39,152 nt of DNA from Blastocatellia bacterium. Its GTDB lineage: Bacteria > Acidobacteriota > Blastocatellia > Pyrinomonadales > Pyrinomonadaceae. Below the pieces are notes generated by a model. The model was not told the DNA's origin and made no database searches. It saw nothing but the letters and a program-made list of their open reading frames with translations. The translations under genes were made by a program, and so were the position numbers. The stretch is from positions 27,060 through 66,211 of the forward strand of contig DNNE01000085.1 in NCBI GenBank assembly GCA_003487805.1, written 5' to 3'. Position 1 is the stretch's first letter; every line of letters starts with the position of its first letter. Positions 16,931 through 25,367 of this stretch are shown here, one piece after another.

Positions 16931-16984
16931 AAGAAGAAAGGAACTATCCAGCGCTCACGTGAAACAAAGGGTTGGGTCGCGCCT

Positions 16985-17362
16985 TTAGAATTCCAGGAAC
17001 TCCTCGGGGTAATGCGATAGGTCAAGTTTCTCTTCGGCTGGATTGAGTCTAATCCCCCACTGCTGCATGGCCAGCGCTCCAAACAGGACCTCGATAGGAT
17101 TGCCATCTTCGTCTTTGCCGATCTCTTGGATCACCAGGGCGTGAGTTGAGAACGAGTGGCCGTCGATTTCACCTTCGAGCAGAGCCGCTTGATTGGTCTC
17201 TTTGACTGTCCCGCCGAGCGCGGTTCGAATAGTCCGCGGCGTGGCTGATGTTTTCAGAACCTCGGCCACCGATGGAATCACATAAGTATTGCGCGCGCCT
17301 GAATCGAAGAGTGTCCAACACTTTCGACCGTCAACAGCAATCATCTGTCTGATTCTTCCCAT
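16985..17362 (-). CDS. Retropepsin-like aspartic protease family protein
   Basis: 125 aa from the ATG at 17362; a TTG at 17371 is the alternative. The active-site-type motif is LFDSGARNTYV (18-28), a DSGA version of the DTGA loop. The second half contains the expected hydrophobic flap and the VLFGALAMQQWGIRLNPAEEKLDL stretch, which matches the conserved end of single-domain retropepsins (the 'ILG…L…G…ID' pattern). Such proteins work as homodimers. It begins 11 bases after the HicB-like gene, so the two are probably co-expressed. Whether it still cleaves is untested; many bacterial relatives have unknown substrates. Confidence 0.72.
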   Translation of the reverse strand: MGRIRQMIAVDGRKCWTLFDSGARNTYVIPSVAEVLKTSATPRTIRTALGGTVKETNQAALLEGEIDGHSFSTHALVIQEIGKDEDGNPIEVLFGALAMQQWGIRLNPAEEKLDLSHYPEEFLEF

Positions 17363-17373
17363 CTTAACCAACT

Positions 17374-17544
17374 TTAGAGATGTCGAGATTCGAGCCGATC
17401 TGCCAGACCGCGCAAGGCCAGAGCCTGCGCCTTTGCGATTGCTTCATCTGAGGTTTGCCCATAGGCGAGCACGCCGGGAAGTTCAAGAACTTCGGCCAGC
17501 CAGCGGCCGTCATCTTCAAGCTTAAATTCGACAGTGAATGTCAT
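17374..17544 (-). CDS. HicB-like (UPF0150) antitoxin-family protein
   Basis: A 56-aa gene. Translation reads MTFTVEFKLEDDGRWLAEVL then ELPGVLAYGQTSDEAIAKAQ and ALALRGLADRLESRHL. The pattern strand, DDGRWxAEVxELPGVxAYGxTxxEAxxKAxxLAL is that of the HicB N-terminal fold, which partly mimics RNase H. GAGGT lies nine bases upstream of the ATG. There is no DNA-binding tail and no HicA-type toxin beside it. Instead a retropepsin-like gene follows 11 bases later. It may be a solitary HicB or pair with an unusual partner. Confidence 0.8.
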   Translation of the reverse strand: MTFTVEFKLEDDGRWLAEVLELPGVLAYGQTSDEAIAKAQALALRGLADRLESRHL

Positions 17545-17607
17545 ACGGTATTACCTCGGCACAATCGTAACATGAGAAAAGAGAAGCGGGCAGTGGAACA
17601 AGGTGGC

Positions 17608-19011
17608 CTAATTCTCGTCCTTTCCTTCAACGCGACAATCAACAGAGCCCTTCCACAAACGGAGACGCAGTTCGTCTCCGATAGAGATTGTAGCTGCTTC
17701 GCGGATCACGCGGCCGTGCTCATCATGAGCTATAGCATAACCGCGCTCAAGCACTTTTAGCGGTGACATCGCGTCGAGCGACGATGCGCGCAAAGCCAGC
17801 TGTCGTTTAGCATTGTCGATGCGCGCCGTCATGGCCGCCTCATGCGATTTTTTCAGTGATCCAAATCGCTCGCGCGCCGCTGTCAAAACTGATCGAAGCT
17901 GCATGGGCGAAACACCGCGGCCCGCATCACCCAAACGATGATGAGCCGCCAGCAATGCTTCGCGCAGCGCCGCCTGCAAACGATATTCGGCGGCGCCCGC
18001 AGTCGTCAACGCGTCACGCACCCGGCCGGCGACCGCATCGAAGGCGTTTGAGAGCGCGAGCTCCTGAACTTCATTGCGCGCGCCGGCAATGCGATATTGA
18101 ATTGATCGCGCGAGCGTCGCGCTCAGCGAACCAAGCCGCGCGCATAATTCGCTTTCGTGCGCGGCGACCATCTCGGCTGCGGCGGATGGTGTCGGCGCCC
18201 GCATATCAGCTACAAAATCCGCGATCGTGAAATCGGTTTCATGACCGACAGCCGAGATTACCGGAATCGCAGAATTGCGAATTGCGCGCGCGACCGCTTC
18301 TTCATTGAAAGCCCAAAGATCTTCAATCGACCCGCCGCCGCGGCCGACGATAATCACGTCGATCCCCTCGTCGAAACTGCCCTGCCGCAGACGGCTTTGA
18401 TGATGTTCGTTAAGAAATTTGATCGCGCGCACAATTTCATGTGATGCGCCCTCGCCTTGCACGCGGGCCGCGGCGATCAGGATATGAACCGAACGCGTGC
18501 GGCGCGAGATGACGTGCAGGATATCGCGAATCGCCGCGCCGCTGGTTGAAGTCACGATCCCGACGCGTTTGGGAAAGATCGGAATCGCGCGCTTTAACTC
18601 CGGGGCGAACAGACCTTCTGCTTGCAGACGCGCTTTCGTTTGTTCGAAGGCTAGTTGCAGCGCGCCGGCGCCGACCGGCTCGATTGATTCGACGATGAGC
18701 TGGTATTCGCCTTTCGGTTCATAAACGCTTAGACGGCCGCGCGCGCGCACCTGCATGCCATCTTCAAGCCGAAAGCGAATTCGCTGATTACTGCTGCGAT
18801 AACAGGCGGACTTTAGTTGAGCGAATTCATCTTTCAGAGTGAAGTACCAATGACCGGAACTGTGCGCGCGAAAGTTTGAAATCTCGCCTTCGACCCAAAC
18901 TGACGCGAATCGCTTTTCCAGGGTGCCGCGAATCTGCGTCGTCAACTCCGACACGCTTACGGGCCGGCGTTCAGTTTCATCGAAGAGCGATGCGAGAAGT
19001 GGTTGTGACAT
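17608..19011 (-). CDS. xseA: Exodeoxyribonuclease VII large subunit
   Basis: 467 aa, normal length. Catalytic subunit of the ssDNA-specific exonuclease that degrades single strands to oligonucleotides in repair. The N-terminal OB fold (about 17-112) contains VWVEGEISNFRAHSSGHWYFTLKD. The catalytic domain shows FPKRVGIVTSTSGAAIRDIL (146-165), IIVGRGGGSIEDLWAFNEE (220-238) and SAVGHETDFTIADFVAD, all family signatures. A long coiled-coil region follows, and the C-terminus has the VLERGYAIAHD segment. In many bacteria xseB follows directly; here other genes intervene. The gene is divergent from nothing nearby: the giant kinase upstream is on the same strand, 224 bases away. Confidence 0.95.
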   Translation of the reverse strand: MSQPLLASLFDETERRPVSVSELTTQIRGTLEKRFASVWVEGEISNFRAHSSGHWYFTLKDEFAQLKSACYRSSNQRIRFRLEDGMQVRARGRLSVYEPKGEYQLIVESIEPVGAGALQLAFEQTKARLQAEGLFAPELKRAIPIFPKRVGIVTSTSGAAIRDILHVISRRTRSVHILIAAARVQGEGASHEIVRAIKFLNEHHQSRLRQGSFDEGIDVIIVGRGGGSIEDLWAFNEEAVARAIRNSAIPVISAVGHETDFTIADFVADMRAPTPSAAAEMVAAHESELCARLGSLSATLARSIQYRIAGARNEVQELALSNAFDAVAGRVRDALTTAGAAEYRLQAALREALLAAHHRLGDAGRGVSPMQLRSVLTAARERFGSLKKSHEAAMTARIDNAKRQLALRASSLDAMSPLKVLERGYAIAHDEHGRVIREAATISIGDELRLRLWKGSVDCRVEGKDEN

Positions 19012-19130
19012 TTGTTTACGGGATTTGAGTTCGGATTACGATGCTAACATCCCGAAAGCGAAACTCTAACACCGCTAAAGTCTGGGTAGTAGCCTGATTT
19101 CCGCCGGGGCGAAATGCACTGAAAACCAAA

Positions 19131-19203
19131 ACGATCCACGAAACAACACGAAATATCACGAACCCTTTGTCTTGGTGTTCGTTCGTGTGGATTCGTGGAT
19201 CGA
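19131..19203. repeat. GATCCACGAA-type inverted repeat, copy 2
   Basis: CGATCCACGAAACAACACGA (from 19132) and TCGTGTGGATTCGTGGATCG (to 19202) are inverted repeats with few mismatches. Related to 5209-5266. It lies in the gap between the giant kinase gene and xseA. Confidence 0.65.
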
Positions 19204-19235
19204 TGTTCTTGCATGCCATTTCTCAAATCACCCGA

Positions 19236-22200
19236 CTACAAAGACTTTTCTTGCGGCGCGGAAAATCCCGGCGCCAACAGATTCAACATCCTCGCCGGAT
19301 TCTTGATCTCTTGCTTCGTCATCCATTCTTCAGTCTGCGCGACGAGTTGACGGCCGCGATCACCGCCCAGCATTTCCCCTAAACGACGTCGCGCGGCCAC
19401 TGCATACAGCCGCATGTCCGCGGCTTCGAAATCCTTTAGCGCTTTTTCCGTTAGCGTTAACGCGTGGGCAACGTCGCCTTGCTGCTTTGCAAGGCCCGCG
19501 CGAATCAACGTCGCGAGCGGGTTCGCATAGCCCATCTTTTCGTGCTCGATCTTGTCCGCCAACCCTTCGGCCATTTTCAAACGACGTTCGCGCTCTTTTC
19601 CAAAAGCACTGGCAAGCGCCAGGCGCGCGCGCAGTTGCATCGCATCGATCCGCAATCCCTGAATGCGCAGCAGCATCGATTTTTCCAGCGGCCGCCATTG
19701 AGCTTCGATGTGTTTCCACGCGACTTCATAATCGCCGGTGTAAAGCTCGATCTGCGCCAGCGCGACCAGCGAGCTGTAATGCTGCAAATGGAAACCCTTG
19801 CGCGGCCAGGTTGTCATTGCCGCGATCACCTCATCGCGCGCGCGATCCGGATCATCGCCTGCTAACCAAATCGCGTTCAGCCGCGTGCGCAGATCAGTCG
19901 CGGCAAAAAGATTTCCGTGTTCCAGGGCCGCGGAAAGAAGTTGCGGCACGCGCCGCGATACCTCAACCATTTCGCCGAGATATAACAGCGAAGTCAGCAT
20001 GAAGCGATTCGCGATCGTCAATTCCCACGTCACTCCCGTGCATTGATCGCGCAAGACTTCGGCGGCGCGTTCGCAGTACTCCGCTGCTTCCTTCCAATGG
20101 CCCATCAGATACGAACTCAACCCGCGGGCCCAAATGGCCAGACCCTTCGCATGAGGATTACCCGCGCGGGCGGCCAGCGTCTCAGTCTTTTCGAGGAGTT
20201 CTGCAACTCGTTCGTGGGCAGCGCCGCCGCCACGCGCGGCGGCCTGGCTTACTTCGAACGCCATCGCGCGCGCGATGCGCGAGATTTCACCGGCGCGCAA
20301 CGCGAGCAAGAGATGCAAACTTTGAAAGTCGGCGCCGCGAATCAGATCAACTACGCCCAGGCCGGCCGCGACGGCCCAGCAAATGTCGATGCGCAAAAGA
20401 TCAGATTCCGAAATCGTCGCCGCCGGCCGTTCGGTGAAGCTCAAGCCCCGCAACTTAATCAATAATCGGCGCAATGCGAGCGACAACAGAGCGCGCTTCG
20501 GACCTTTGGCGAGACGAAAACCCACGGTTTCCATGACGACGCGAAAGACTTCGAGTCCTTCTTCGATGTGTCCACCCATCAATAACTGCGCGCCCGCTCG
20601 TTGTCGCAATTCCAGCGCGCGGCGCGCCGAAGTCGTTTTCGCGGTATCGAGAAATTCTCGAGCGGCTTCGGCCGGCCGGCCGGCGTTCGCCAGCGCATCG
20701 CCGAGGCCGATTTTCAATTCGACAAGATTTGGGGCCTCGGGTTTCAATTCGATCGCGCGACGAAAGTAGAGCGCGGCGCGATCAAATGCCAAAGCGCTCG
20801 CGGCCTTTCGCGCGGCTGCTTCGGCATGCACGGCGGCGCGATCAGTTTCTCCGGCGCCCAGATAGTCTTCATACAAACTCTCCGGATCATCGAGCCCGCG
20901 CGCCTCGATCGTCTGCGCCAACCGGCGATGAATTTGACGGCGCTCACCGTCATCCAGCAGAGATCCAATCGCCTCGCCGATGCGATCGTGATAAACCTCG
21001 ACGCCATACTGCTTGCCCCCGCTGCGGATGAATTGCGCCGCACGTAACGGAGTCAGGAACTGAAGCGGATCACCAGACACGCCTGAGGCATTAAGCGCGA
21101 CCGCCTCATCAACCGGGCGACGGGCGACCGCGAGCACATTCAGCAATTGTCGCGCTCCGGTCGGCAGTTGCTTCATGCGTTCTTCCAGCATCGTCGTCAG
21201 CGAAATTCCCGCCGTCGCCGCGCGCTCGTTCACCATTCCATAGTGCGTTAATTGCTCGAGCAGAAACGGACTACCCGCCGCTTCATGAACAATCGAGTCG
21301 ATGAACGGCTCGCCGGAAACATCCGCCGCCGCAAAGAGCGAGCGCGTCAATTCCCTTGCTTCGCCGCCAGCCAATGGTCCAATGAACAGCTCACGACAAT
21401 TTTCGCTTCCCGCTTGTAAGAGAAGTTGTTTGAGAAAAGGTTTCTCCTCGATGTCTTCGGTGCGAAAGCCGGCAACGAGCAACAACGGCGGCGCGTCGGG
21501 TGGCCTGAGCAATTCTTCCAGCAGAAAAGTGCTGTCGGCGTCCGCCCATTGCAGGTCGTCGATATAGAGCACCAGCGGTTGGCGGCTGGCGATGTTTACG
21601 AGCAGCTCGCGCAGCGCGTCAAACGCCTGGCGCCGCAGCGTGAACAGATCGATAGTCTCAGGTTGAGCAGAGCGAGCATCGAAGATCGAATCAACCTGAA
21701 GCATCACCGGAAAAACTCGCGCGAGCGCGGCCCGGTTCCGCGGCATCAGGCTTTCCGCTTTCGCACGTCGCAGCGAAGCGAGGTGCTTGCTCAGACTGTC
21801 AACCACGCCATCCAGCGCCTTGTACGGAACTGACTCTCGCTCATAACAACGACCTTGCAGGATGATCGCGTTGCGCGTTTTCTCTTTCAGTTGCTCCAGA
21901 AAAATGCGAACAAGCGTTGATTTGCCCATTCCGGAAATGCCGTGGACGTAAACCACGACAGTCTGGCCTTCGCGAGTCGCGCGAAAGGCATCATGCAATT
22001 CGGCGATCTGTCGTTCGCGGCCAATAAACGACCCGGCGCTTATCGATGGCAGCGCGGTCGCGGACGAACGTGGAACTCCCAACGCTCGCATGATTTCCCG
22101 GCCCGCCGGTCTGGTGTCCGCGTCCCGCCGCAACAACCTCATGCAAAAATCGTTAAGGTCGCGCGGTACCTGCGGATTAATCTCTCGCGGCTGAATTGGA

Positions 22201-23042
22201 TCGCGCGTTTGCTTGCGCAGCATCACTTCAAAAAATTTTCCGCGGAAAGGAAGCCGGCCAGTCAACGCCTGGTACAAAATGACGCCCACGCTGTACCAAT
22301 CACTCGCTTTCGAGATTGCGGTTTGCGCCCCCTGCTCAGGTGACATGTAGTCAGGAGTTCCCGCGAGCAACGTTTCGTGAAGTTCGGGATTAATGTCTTC
22401 CACCAAACCGAAATCGAGGATGACGACGCGCCCGTCATCAGTCACGAGCACGTTCGATGGTTTGATGTCGCGATGGAGCTTGCCCATCTCATGCAGGCGA
22501 TTCACTCCTTCGGCAAGCTGGCGCAGTGCAGATCGCAAGCGAGCTTCGTCCAATAGATAATTTGCGGCGGCAAACGCCTCATCATCCGGTTCGAGTGGCC
22601 GCTCCATCTCTGTAAATGAAAAGCTCGAGCTGTCAAAAATCTCGGTATCGGCTTCCGATTCAGCAGACTTGATTGAATGCTCGCGCGGTACCGGTAGAGT
22701 ATTATCGACGTCAGTTGCGGGTGAGCCCATCGTGTCCGGCCGTACGTAATTGATAAAGGTGACGCCCTTTACCAATTCCATGGTGAAGAACCAGTCATCG
22801 CCATCAGACATCAATTCGTACAGAGTTACGAGATTCGGATGCGAAACATCGGCGAGCGAGCGGAACTCGCGTTTGAAGCGATAGATGTGCGCGGCTTCGG
22901 CCCGCGTCAAAGTTTTCAGCGCTACGACCTTGTCCATCTTGCGATCGTGCGCTTCGTAAACGACACCCATGCCTCCCGTCCCCAGACGTCGAAGCAAGGT
23001 GAACCGTTCAGTACCGACGAATTCTCTGGCGGGCTTTACCAC
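19236..23042 (-). CDS. Ser/Thr kinase fused to AAA/STAND-type ATPase and TPR region
   Basis: 1268 aa. The N-terminal kinase has the Gly loop LGTGGMGVVYEAHD (20-33), VALK (40-43, K43), HRDIKPSN (190-197), DFG (210-212) and the APE-like SPEQ. An acidic/Ser-rich insert of about 60 residues (about 102-160) sits between the N-lobe and the catalytic loop. FIGRERQIAELHDAF (339-353) opens the ATPase domain, with Walker A GISGMGKS (368-375) and Walker B LVLYIDDLQWAD (490-501). The C-terminal 600 residues are helical and TPR-like. This is the PknK/'ATPase-TPR kinase' class, usually a signal integrator. GTG start, with AGAGG eight bases upstream. No transmembrane helix was seen, so it is likely cytosolic. 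Confidence 0.93.
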   Translation of the reverse strand: MVKPAREFVGTERFTLLRRLGTGGMGVVYEAHDRKMDKVVALKTLTRAEAAHIYRFKREFRSLADVSHPNLVTLYELMSDGDDWFFTMELVKGVTFINYVRPDTMGSPATDVDNTLPVPREHSIKSAESEADTEIFDSSSFSFTEMERPLEPDDEAFAAANYLLDEARLRSALRQLAEGVNRLHEMGKLHRDIKPSNVLVTDDGRVVILDFGLVEDINPELHETLLAGTPDYMSPEQGAQTAISKASDWYSVGVILYQALTGRLPFRGKFFEVMLRKQTRDPIQPREINPQVPRDLNDFCMRLLRRDADTRPAGREIMRALGVPRSSATALPSISAGSFIGRERQIAELHDAFRATREGQTVVVYVHGISGMGKSTLVRIFLEQLKEKTRNAIILQGRCYERESVPYKALDGVVDSLSKHLASLRRAKAESLMPRNRAALARVFPVMLQVDSIFDARSAQPETIDLFTLRRQAFDALRELLVNIASRQPLVLYIDDLQWADADSTFLLEELLRPPDAPPLLLVAGFRTEDIEEKPFLKQLLLQAGSENCRELFIGPLAGGEARELTRSLFAAADVSGEPFIDSIVHEAAGSPFLLEQLTHYGMVNERAATAGISLTTMLEERMKQLPTGARQLLNVLAVARRPVDEAVALNASGVSGDPLQFLTPLRAAQFIRSGGKQYGVEVYHDRIGEAIGSLLDDGERRQIHRRLAQTIEARGLDDPESLYEDYLGAGETDRAAVHAEAAARKAASALAFDRAALYFRRAIELKPEAPNLVELKIGLGDALANAGRPAEAAREFLDTAKTTSARRALELRQRAGAQLLMGGHIEEGLEVFRVVMETVGFRLAKGPKRALLSLALRRLLIKLRGLSFTERPAATISESDLLRIDICWAVAAGLGVVDLIRGADFQSLHLLLALRAGEISRIARAMAFEVSQAAARGGGAAHERVAELLEKTETLAARAGNPHAKGLAIWARGLSSYLMGHWKEAAEYCERAAEVLRDQCTGVTWELTIANRFMLTSLLYLGEMVEVSRRVPQLLSAALEHGNLFAATDLRTRLNAIWLAGDDPDRARDEVIAAMTTWPRKGFHLQHYSSLVALAQIELYTGDYEVAWKHIEAQWRPLEKSMLLRIQGLRIDAMQLRARLALASAFGKERERRLKMAEGLADKIEHEKMGYANPLATLIRAGLAKQQGDVAHALTLTEKALKDFEAADMRLYAVAARRRLGEMLGGDRGRQLVAQTEEWMTKQEIKNPARMLNLLAPGFSAPQEKSL

Positions 23043-23138
23043 GTGGGGACCTCTGATGCTGGAGCGATAACGTGAACCTTATTGACAGATGCGTAATTGT
23101 GCCTTACATGAATTGAGCAATCAAATGTTAGAGATTCA

Positions 23139-23189
23139 GGTGGCACGCGCATCTTGCGCGTGATTGACGGGCGGGACGCCCGTGCCACT
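23139..23189. repeat. Cruciform-type palindromic repeat
   Basis: Outer arms GTGGCAC and GTGCCAC enclose two hairpins, CACGCGCATCTTGCGCGTG and GGGCGGGACGCCCG. It sits 21 bases upstream of the GDT1-type gene. It could be a repeat or an RNA structure; no regulatory role is shown. Confidence 0.6.
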
Positions 23190-23210
23190 TTAGGTCGTGG
23201 AAGGAGTGCG

Positions 23211-23483
23211 ATGGACTGGCGTGTGTTGCTGACAACGTTCGGCGTAATTTTTTTGGCTGAGATGGGTGACAAGACTCAGATCGCCGCGATGACGATGGCC
23301 GCCCAGCAGAAGCGGCCCTGGGCAGTTTTTATCGGCGCTTCACTGGCCCTGGTCGCAGTTTCGGCGATTGGAGTGATCGTGGGGAGTGTGCTCAGCCAGT
23401 ATCTGCCGCTCGATTGGATCAAGCGCGTGGCCGGCGCGGCGTTTGTCATCATTGGAGTATTGATCTTGATCGGAAAGTTCTAA
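23211..23483 (+). CDS. GDT1/TMEM165-family membrane protein
   Basis: 90 aa from the ATG at 23211, which follows GGAAGGAGTG. The longer frame from 23154 runs through the palindromic repeat. It has the conserved ExGDKTQ motif (E17-MGDKTQ) in the first helix and three hydrophobic helices. GDT1 proteins (UPF0016) move Ca2+ or Mn2+ across membranes. Full-length members have two such halves; this is a single half, so it would act as a homodimer. Family known, ion specificity inferred. It precedes another cation-transport gene, the VIT1-like one, by 200 bases. Confidence 0.9.
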   Translation: MDWRVLLTTFGVIFLAEMGDKTQIAAMTMAAQQKRPWAVFIGASLALVAVSAIGVIVGSVLSQYLPLDWIKRVAGAAFVIIGVLILIGKF

Positions 23484-23502
23484 ACAAGTCGTTGACGGGG
23501 CC

Positions 23503-23652
23503 TGCTCCCTCTCCCTTTGGGAGAGGGCCGGGGTGAGGGTTTAGCGGTAGTCGCGAAGTTTTTTTGAATTTTGTTGGGGCGAAGACGGTCTAACTAATAT
23601 TTTGCGCGCCGCTAGTCCCTCACCCTAACCCTCTCCCAATGGGAGAGGGAAC
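23503..23652. repeat. CCCTCTCCC-type inverted repeat element, copy 1 (about 150 bp)
   Basis: The left arm (CTCCCTCTCCCTTTGGGAGA, then GGCCGGGGTGAGGGTTTAGC) and the right arm (CTAGTCCCTCACCCTAACCC, then TCTCCCAATGGGAGAGGGA) are inverted repeats with internal hairpins. A second copy is at 30258-30350. It fills the gap between the GDT1 and VIT1 genes. Confidence 0.75.
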
Positions 23653-23686
23653 ATGAAATCTTTTTGAACTAGAAGAGTTCTCAGTT

Positions 23687-24397
23687 ATGCCACAGACACG
23701 ACACGTTGAGAGACATTTCACTGCCGGCGAAACCGTGCGCGACATCGTGATTGGCATGTCCGACGGTTTGACGGTTCCGTTTGCGCTCGCAGCGGGATTG
23801 ACCGGAGCCATCGACAGTGTCGGCATCATCGTGACGGCGGGTCTCGCTGAGATCGCCGCCGGGTCCATCGCGATGGGACTGGGCGGTTATCTGGCGGCCA
23901 AGAGTGACGCTGAACATTACGCGAAGGAACGCGAACGAGAGCATCGAGAAGTAAAAGAGATTCCCGAAGAAGAAATGCGTGAAGTGGCTCAGGTGTTTCA
24001 TTCTTACGGCCTGAGCCCGGCGCAGAGCGCCCCGATCGTCGAAGCGCTCTCCAGGCATCCGAAGAAATGGGTTGATTTCATGATGCGCTTCGAACTCGGC
24101 TTGGAGAAACCTGATCCGAAACGAGCCTTCGTTAGCGCATTGACGATCGCGCTTTCATACATCGCGGGCGGCTTGATTCCGCTGGCTCCTTACATCGCCG
24201 CGGCGTACTTACATCGCATCAGCGTCTCGACGGCGCTGTTGATCTCCGTCGGCCTGACGGTGCTGGCATTGATGGTTTTCGGATTCATCAAAGGACGATT
24301 CACCGGAACGCGGCCACTGCGCAGCGCTTTGCAGACTGCGTTAATAGGAAGCCTGGCGGCTGGTGCAGCGTTTTTGATTGCGCGGGCGATTTCGTGA
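23687..24397 (+). CDS. VIT1/CCC1-family (iron/manganese) transporter
   Basis: 236 aa. Members of this family export Fe2+/Mn2+ into vacuoles or out of bacterial cells. The sequence shows IVIGMSDGLTVPFALAAGLTGA (helix 1), a second helix with GLAEIAAGSIAMGLGGYLAAKS, a long soluble charged loop (KEREREHREVKEIPEEEMREV, about 85-105), which is the metal-binding-type cytosolic domain of the VIT family, then three further helices ending in ALIGSLAAGAAFLIARA. About five helices match the fold. The motif SDGLTVPFALAAGL is a family signature. A small gene follows 15 bases later and is probably co-transcribed. Confidence 0.9.
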   Translation: MPQTRHVERHFTAGETVRDIVIGMSDGLTVPFALAAGLTGAIDSVGIIVTAGLAEIAAGSIAMGLGGYLAAKSDAEHYAKEREREHREVKEIPEEEMREVAQVFHSYGLSPAQSAPIVEALSRHPKKWVDFMMRFELGLEKPDPKRAFVSALTIALSYIAGGLIPLAPYIAAAYLHRISVSTALLISVGLTVLALMVFGFIKGRFTGTRPLRSALQTALIGSLAAGAAFLIARAIS

Positions 24398-24412
24398 GGA
24401 GTTCTTGATGGC

Positions 24413-24646
24413 ATGAGCAAGAGTCATAACGGACAAACTAAGTTTGCGGTTTGTATCACTTCAGATGATACGGACCTATTGACTCCGCGGAGAATCTATC
24501 AAGTATTGCCGGATGACAACGCGGCTAAGTCAAGCTACCTTCGGGTGATCGATGACGAAGGTGAAGACTACTTGTATCCGGCTGGTTATTTTTTGTTTCT
24601 TGAGTTACCGCGCAACATTGAGCAAGCGCTAGTTAAAGCTGCTTAG
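24413..24646 (+). CDS. Small protein of unknown function
   Basis: 77 aa. Translated parts include TKFAVCITSDDTDLLTPRRI and YLRVIDDEGEDYLYPAGYFL, a beta-rich fold of about six strands. I recognise no named domain. GAGGAG lies about 13 bases upstream. It follows the VIT1-like gene by 15 bases, so it may be co-transcribed, but no functional link is evident. It is unlikely to be a shadow because nothing else covers this stretch. Confidence 0.7.
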   Translation: MSKSHNGQTKFAVCITSDDTDLLTPRRIYQVLPDDNAAKSSYLRVIDDEGEDYLYPAGYFLFLELPRNIEQALVKAA

Positions 24647-24778
24647 CTCATTGCGTTCCGCAGCCGCCAGAGTCATCTATGCTGCCTGACAAGCGCCACG
24701 CTGCGCATCCAGATTGATCAAGCTTGCGTCGGCCGTTTCTGATGGCCCACAATAGCGAAGCTGGGAGGAGAAACGCTT

Positions 24779-25003
24779 ATGAGCCAGACGTTGGAAGATA
24801 CAGAGGGTAAGGTTCAGTTACTGGAATCAATTCGCCTGGCGGAAGCACGTCGCGCACTGGTGACAATCCTTGATGACTCACCTACCGACGAAACAGCTCT
24901 CGAACTTGGGTATCAGCAGATGGCTCTCGATGAGGAGAGAGAGGCGGAGGCACTTGAATGGTCCGAAGCCACCATTGGAGACGTAGCTGATGAACCGCGG
25001 TGA
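24779..25003 (+). CDS. Antitoxin of MazF-type system (MazE-like role)
   Basis: 74 aa, acidic and helical (SQTLEDTEGKVQLLESIRLA at the start, ELGYQQMALDEEREAEALEW later). It overlaps the MazF-like gene by 14 bases, the arrangement of type II toxin-antitoxin pairs. The ATG follows GGGAGGAGAAACG, a good ribosome-binding site. The sequence itself has no recognised AbrB or ribbon-helix-helix motif, so the assignment rests on position, size and acidity. Confidence 0.8.
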   Translation: MSQTLEDTEGKVQLLESIRLAEARRALVTILDDSPTDETALELGYQQMALDEEREAEALEWSEATIGDVADEPR

Positions 25004-25307
25004 AGTTTGGGTTCGTTTCGATCCCTCAGTGGGTGGCGAGATTCAGAAAACAAGACCCGCCATCACTTTTAGCAGTGACCGCTCCAACAGAAACCTCAAC
25101 CGCGTACAAGTCGTTCCACTCACCAGCAAAGTTGAGCGCCTTTATCCCAGCGAAGCGTTTGTGACGCTTGAAGGGAAGAAAGCAAAAGCGCTGGCTGACC
25201 AACTGACCACTGTTAGCAAGCTGCGGGTTGTTAATATGATCGGCAAGTTATCGGACTCAGATCTACGGGCCGTCGAGTCAGCTGTGAAGAGACAACTCGA
25301 TCTCTGA
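24990..25307 (+). CDS. MazF/PemK-family mRNA interferase toxin
   Basis: 105 aa. The family cuts single-stranded RNA at short sites and stops translation. The start MNRGEVWVRFDPSVGGEIQK carries the RGEVWxVxxDPxxGxExxKxRPA signature, continued as TRPAITFSSD. VVPLTSKVERLYPSEAFV and ALADQLTTVSKLRVVNMIGKL, with the QLTTVSKLRV catalytic-loop segment, match MazF closely. The ATG lies within the antitoxin gene, so the pair is translationally coupled. A predicted nuclease-fold gene follows 60 bases later on the same strand. Confidence 0.93.
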   Translation: MNRGEVWVRFDPSVGGEIQKTRPAITFSSDRSNRNLNRVQVVPLTSKVERLYPSEAFVTLEGKKAKALADQLTTVSKLRVVNMIGKLSDSDLRAVESAVKRQLDL

Positions 25308-25367
25308 CACGCGGTAAAGAGACTTGAATGACGGCAGGCGGTTTCTGATAGCTAGGAAAGCTGTGTA

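Noticed and set aside
19487..20002. 171-aa plus-strand ORF opposite the giant kinase, with several others up to 148 aa along 19.4-22.3 kb
   Set aside because: They run antisense to a well-supported domain structure. They are Arg/Ala-rich by-products of GC-rich codons with no motif of their own.
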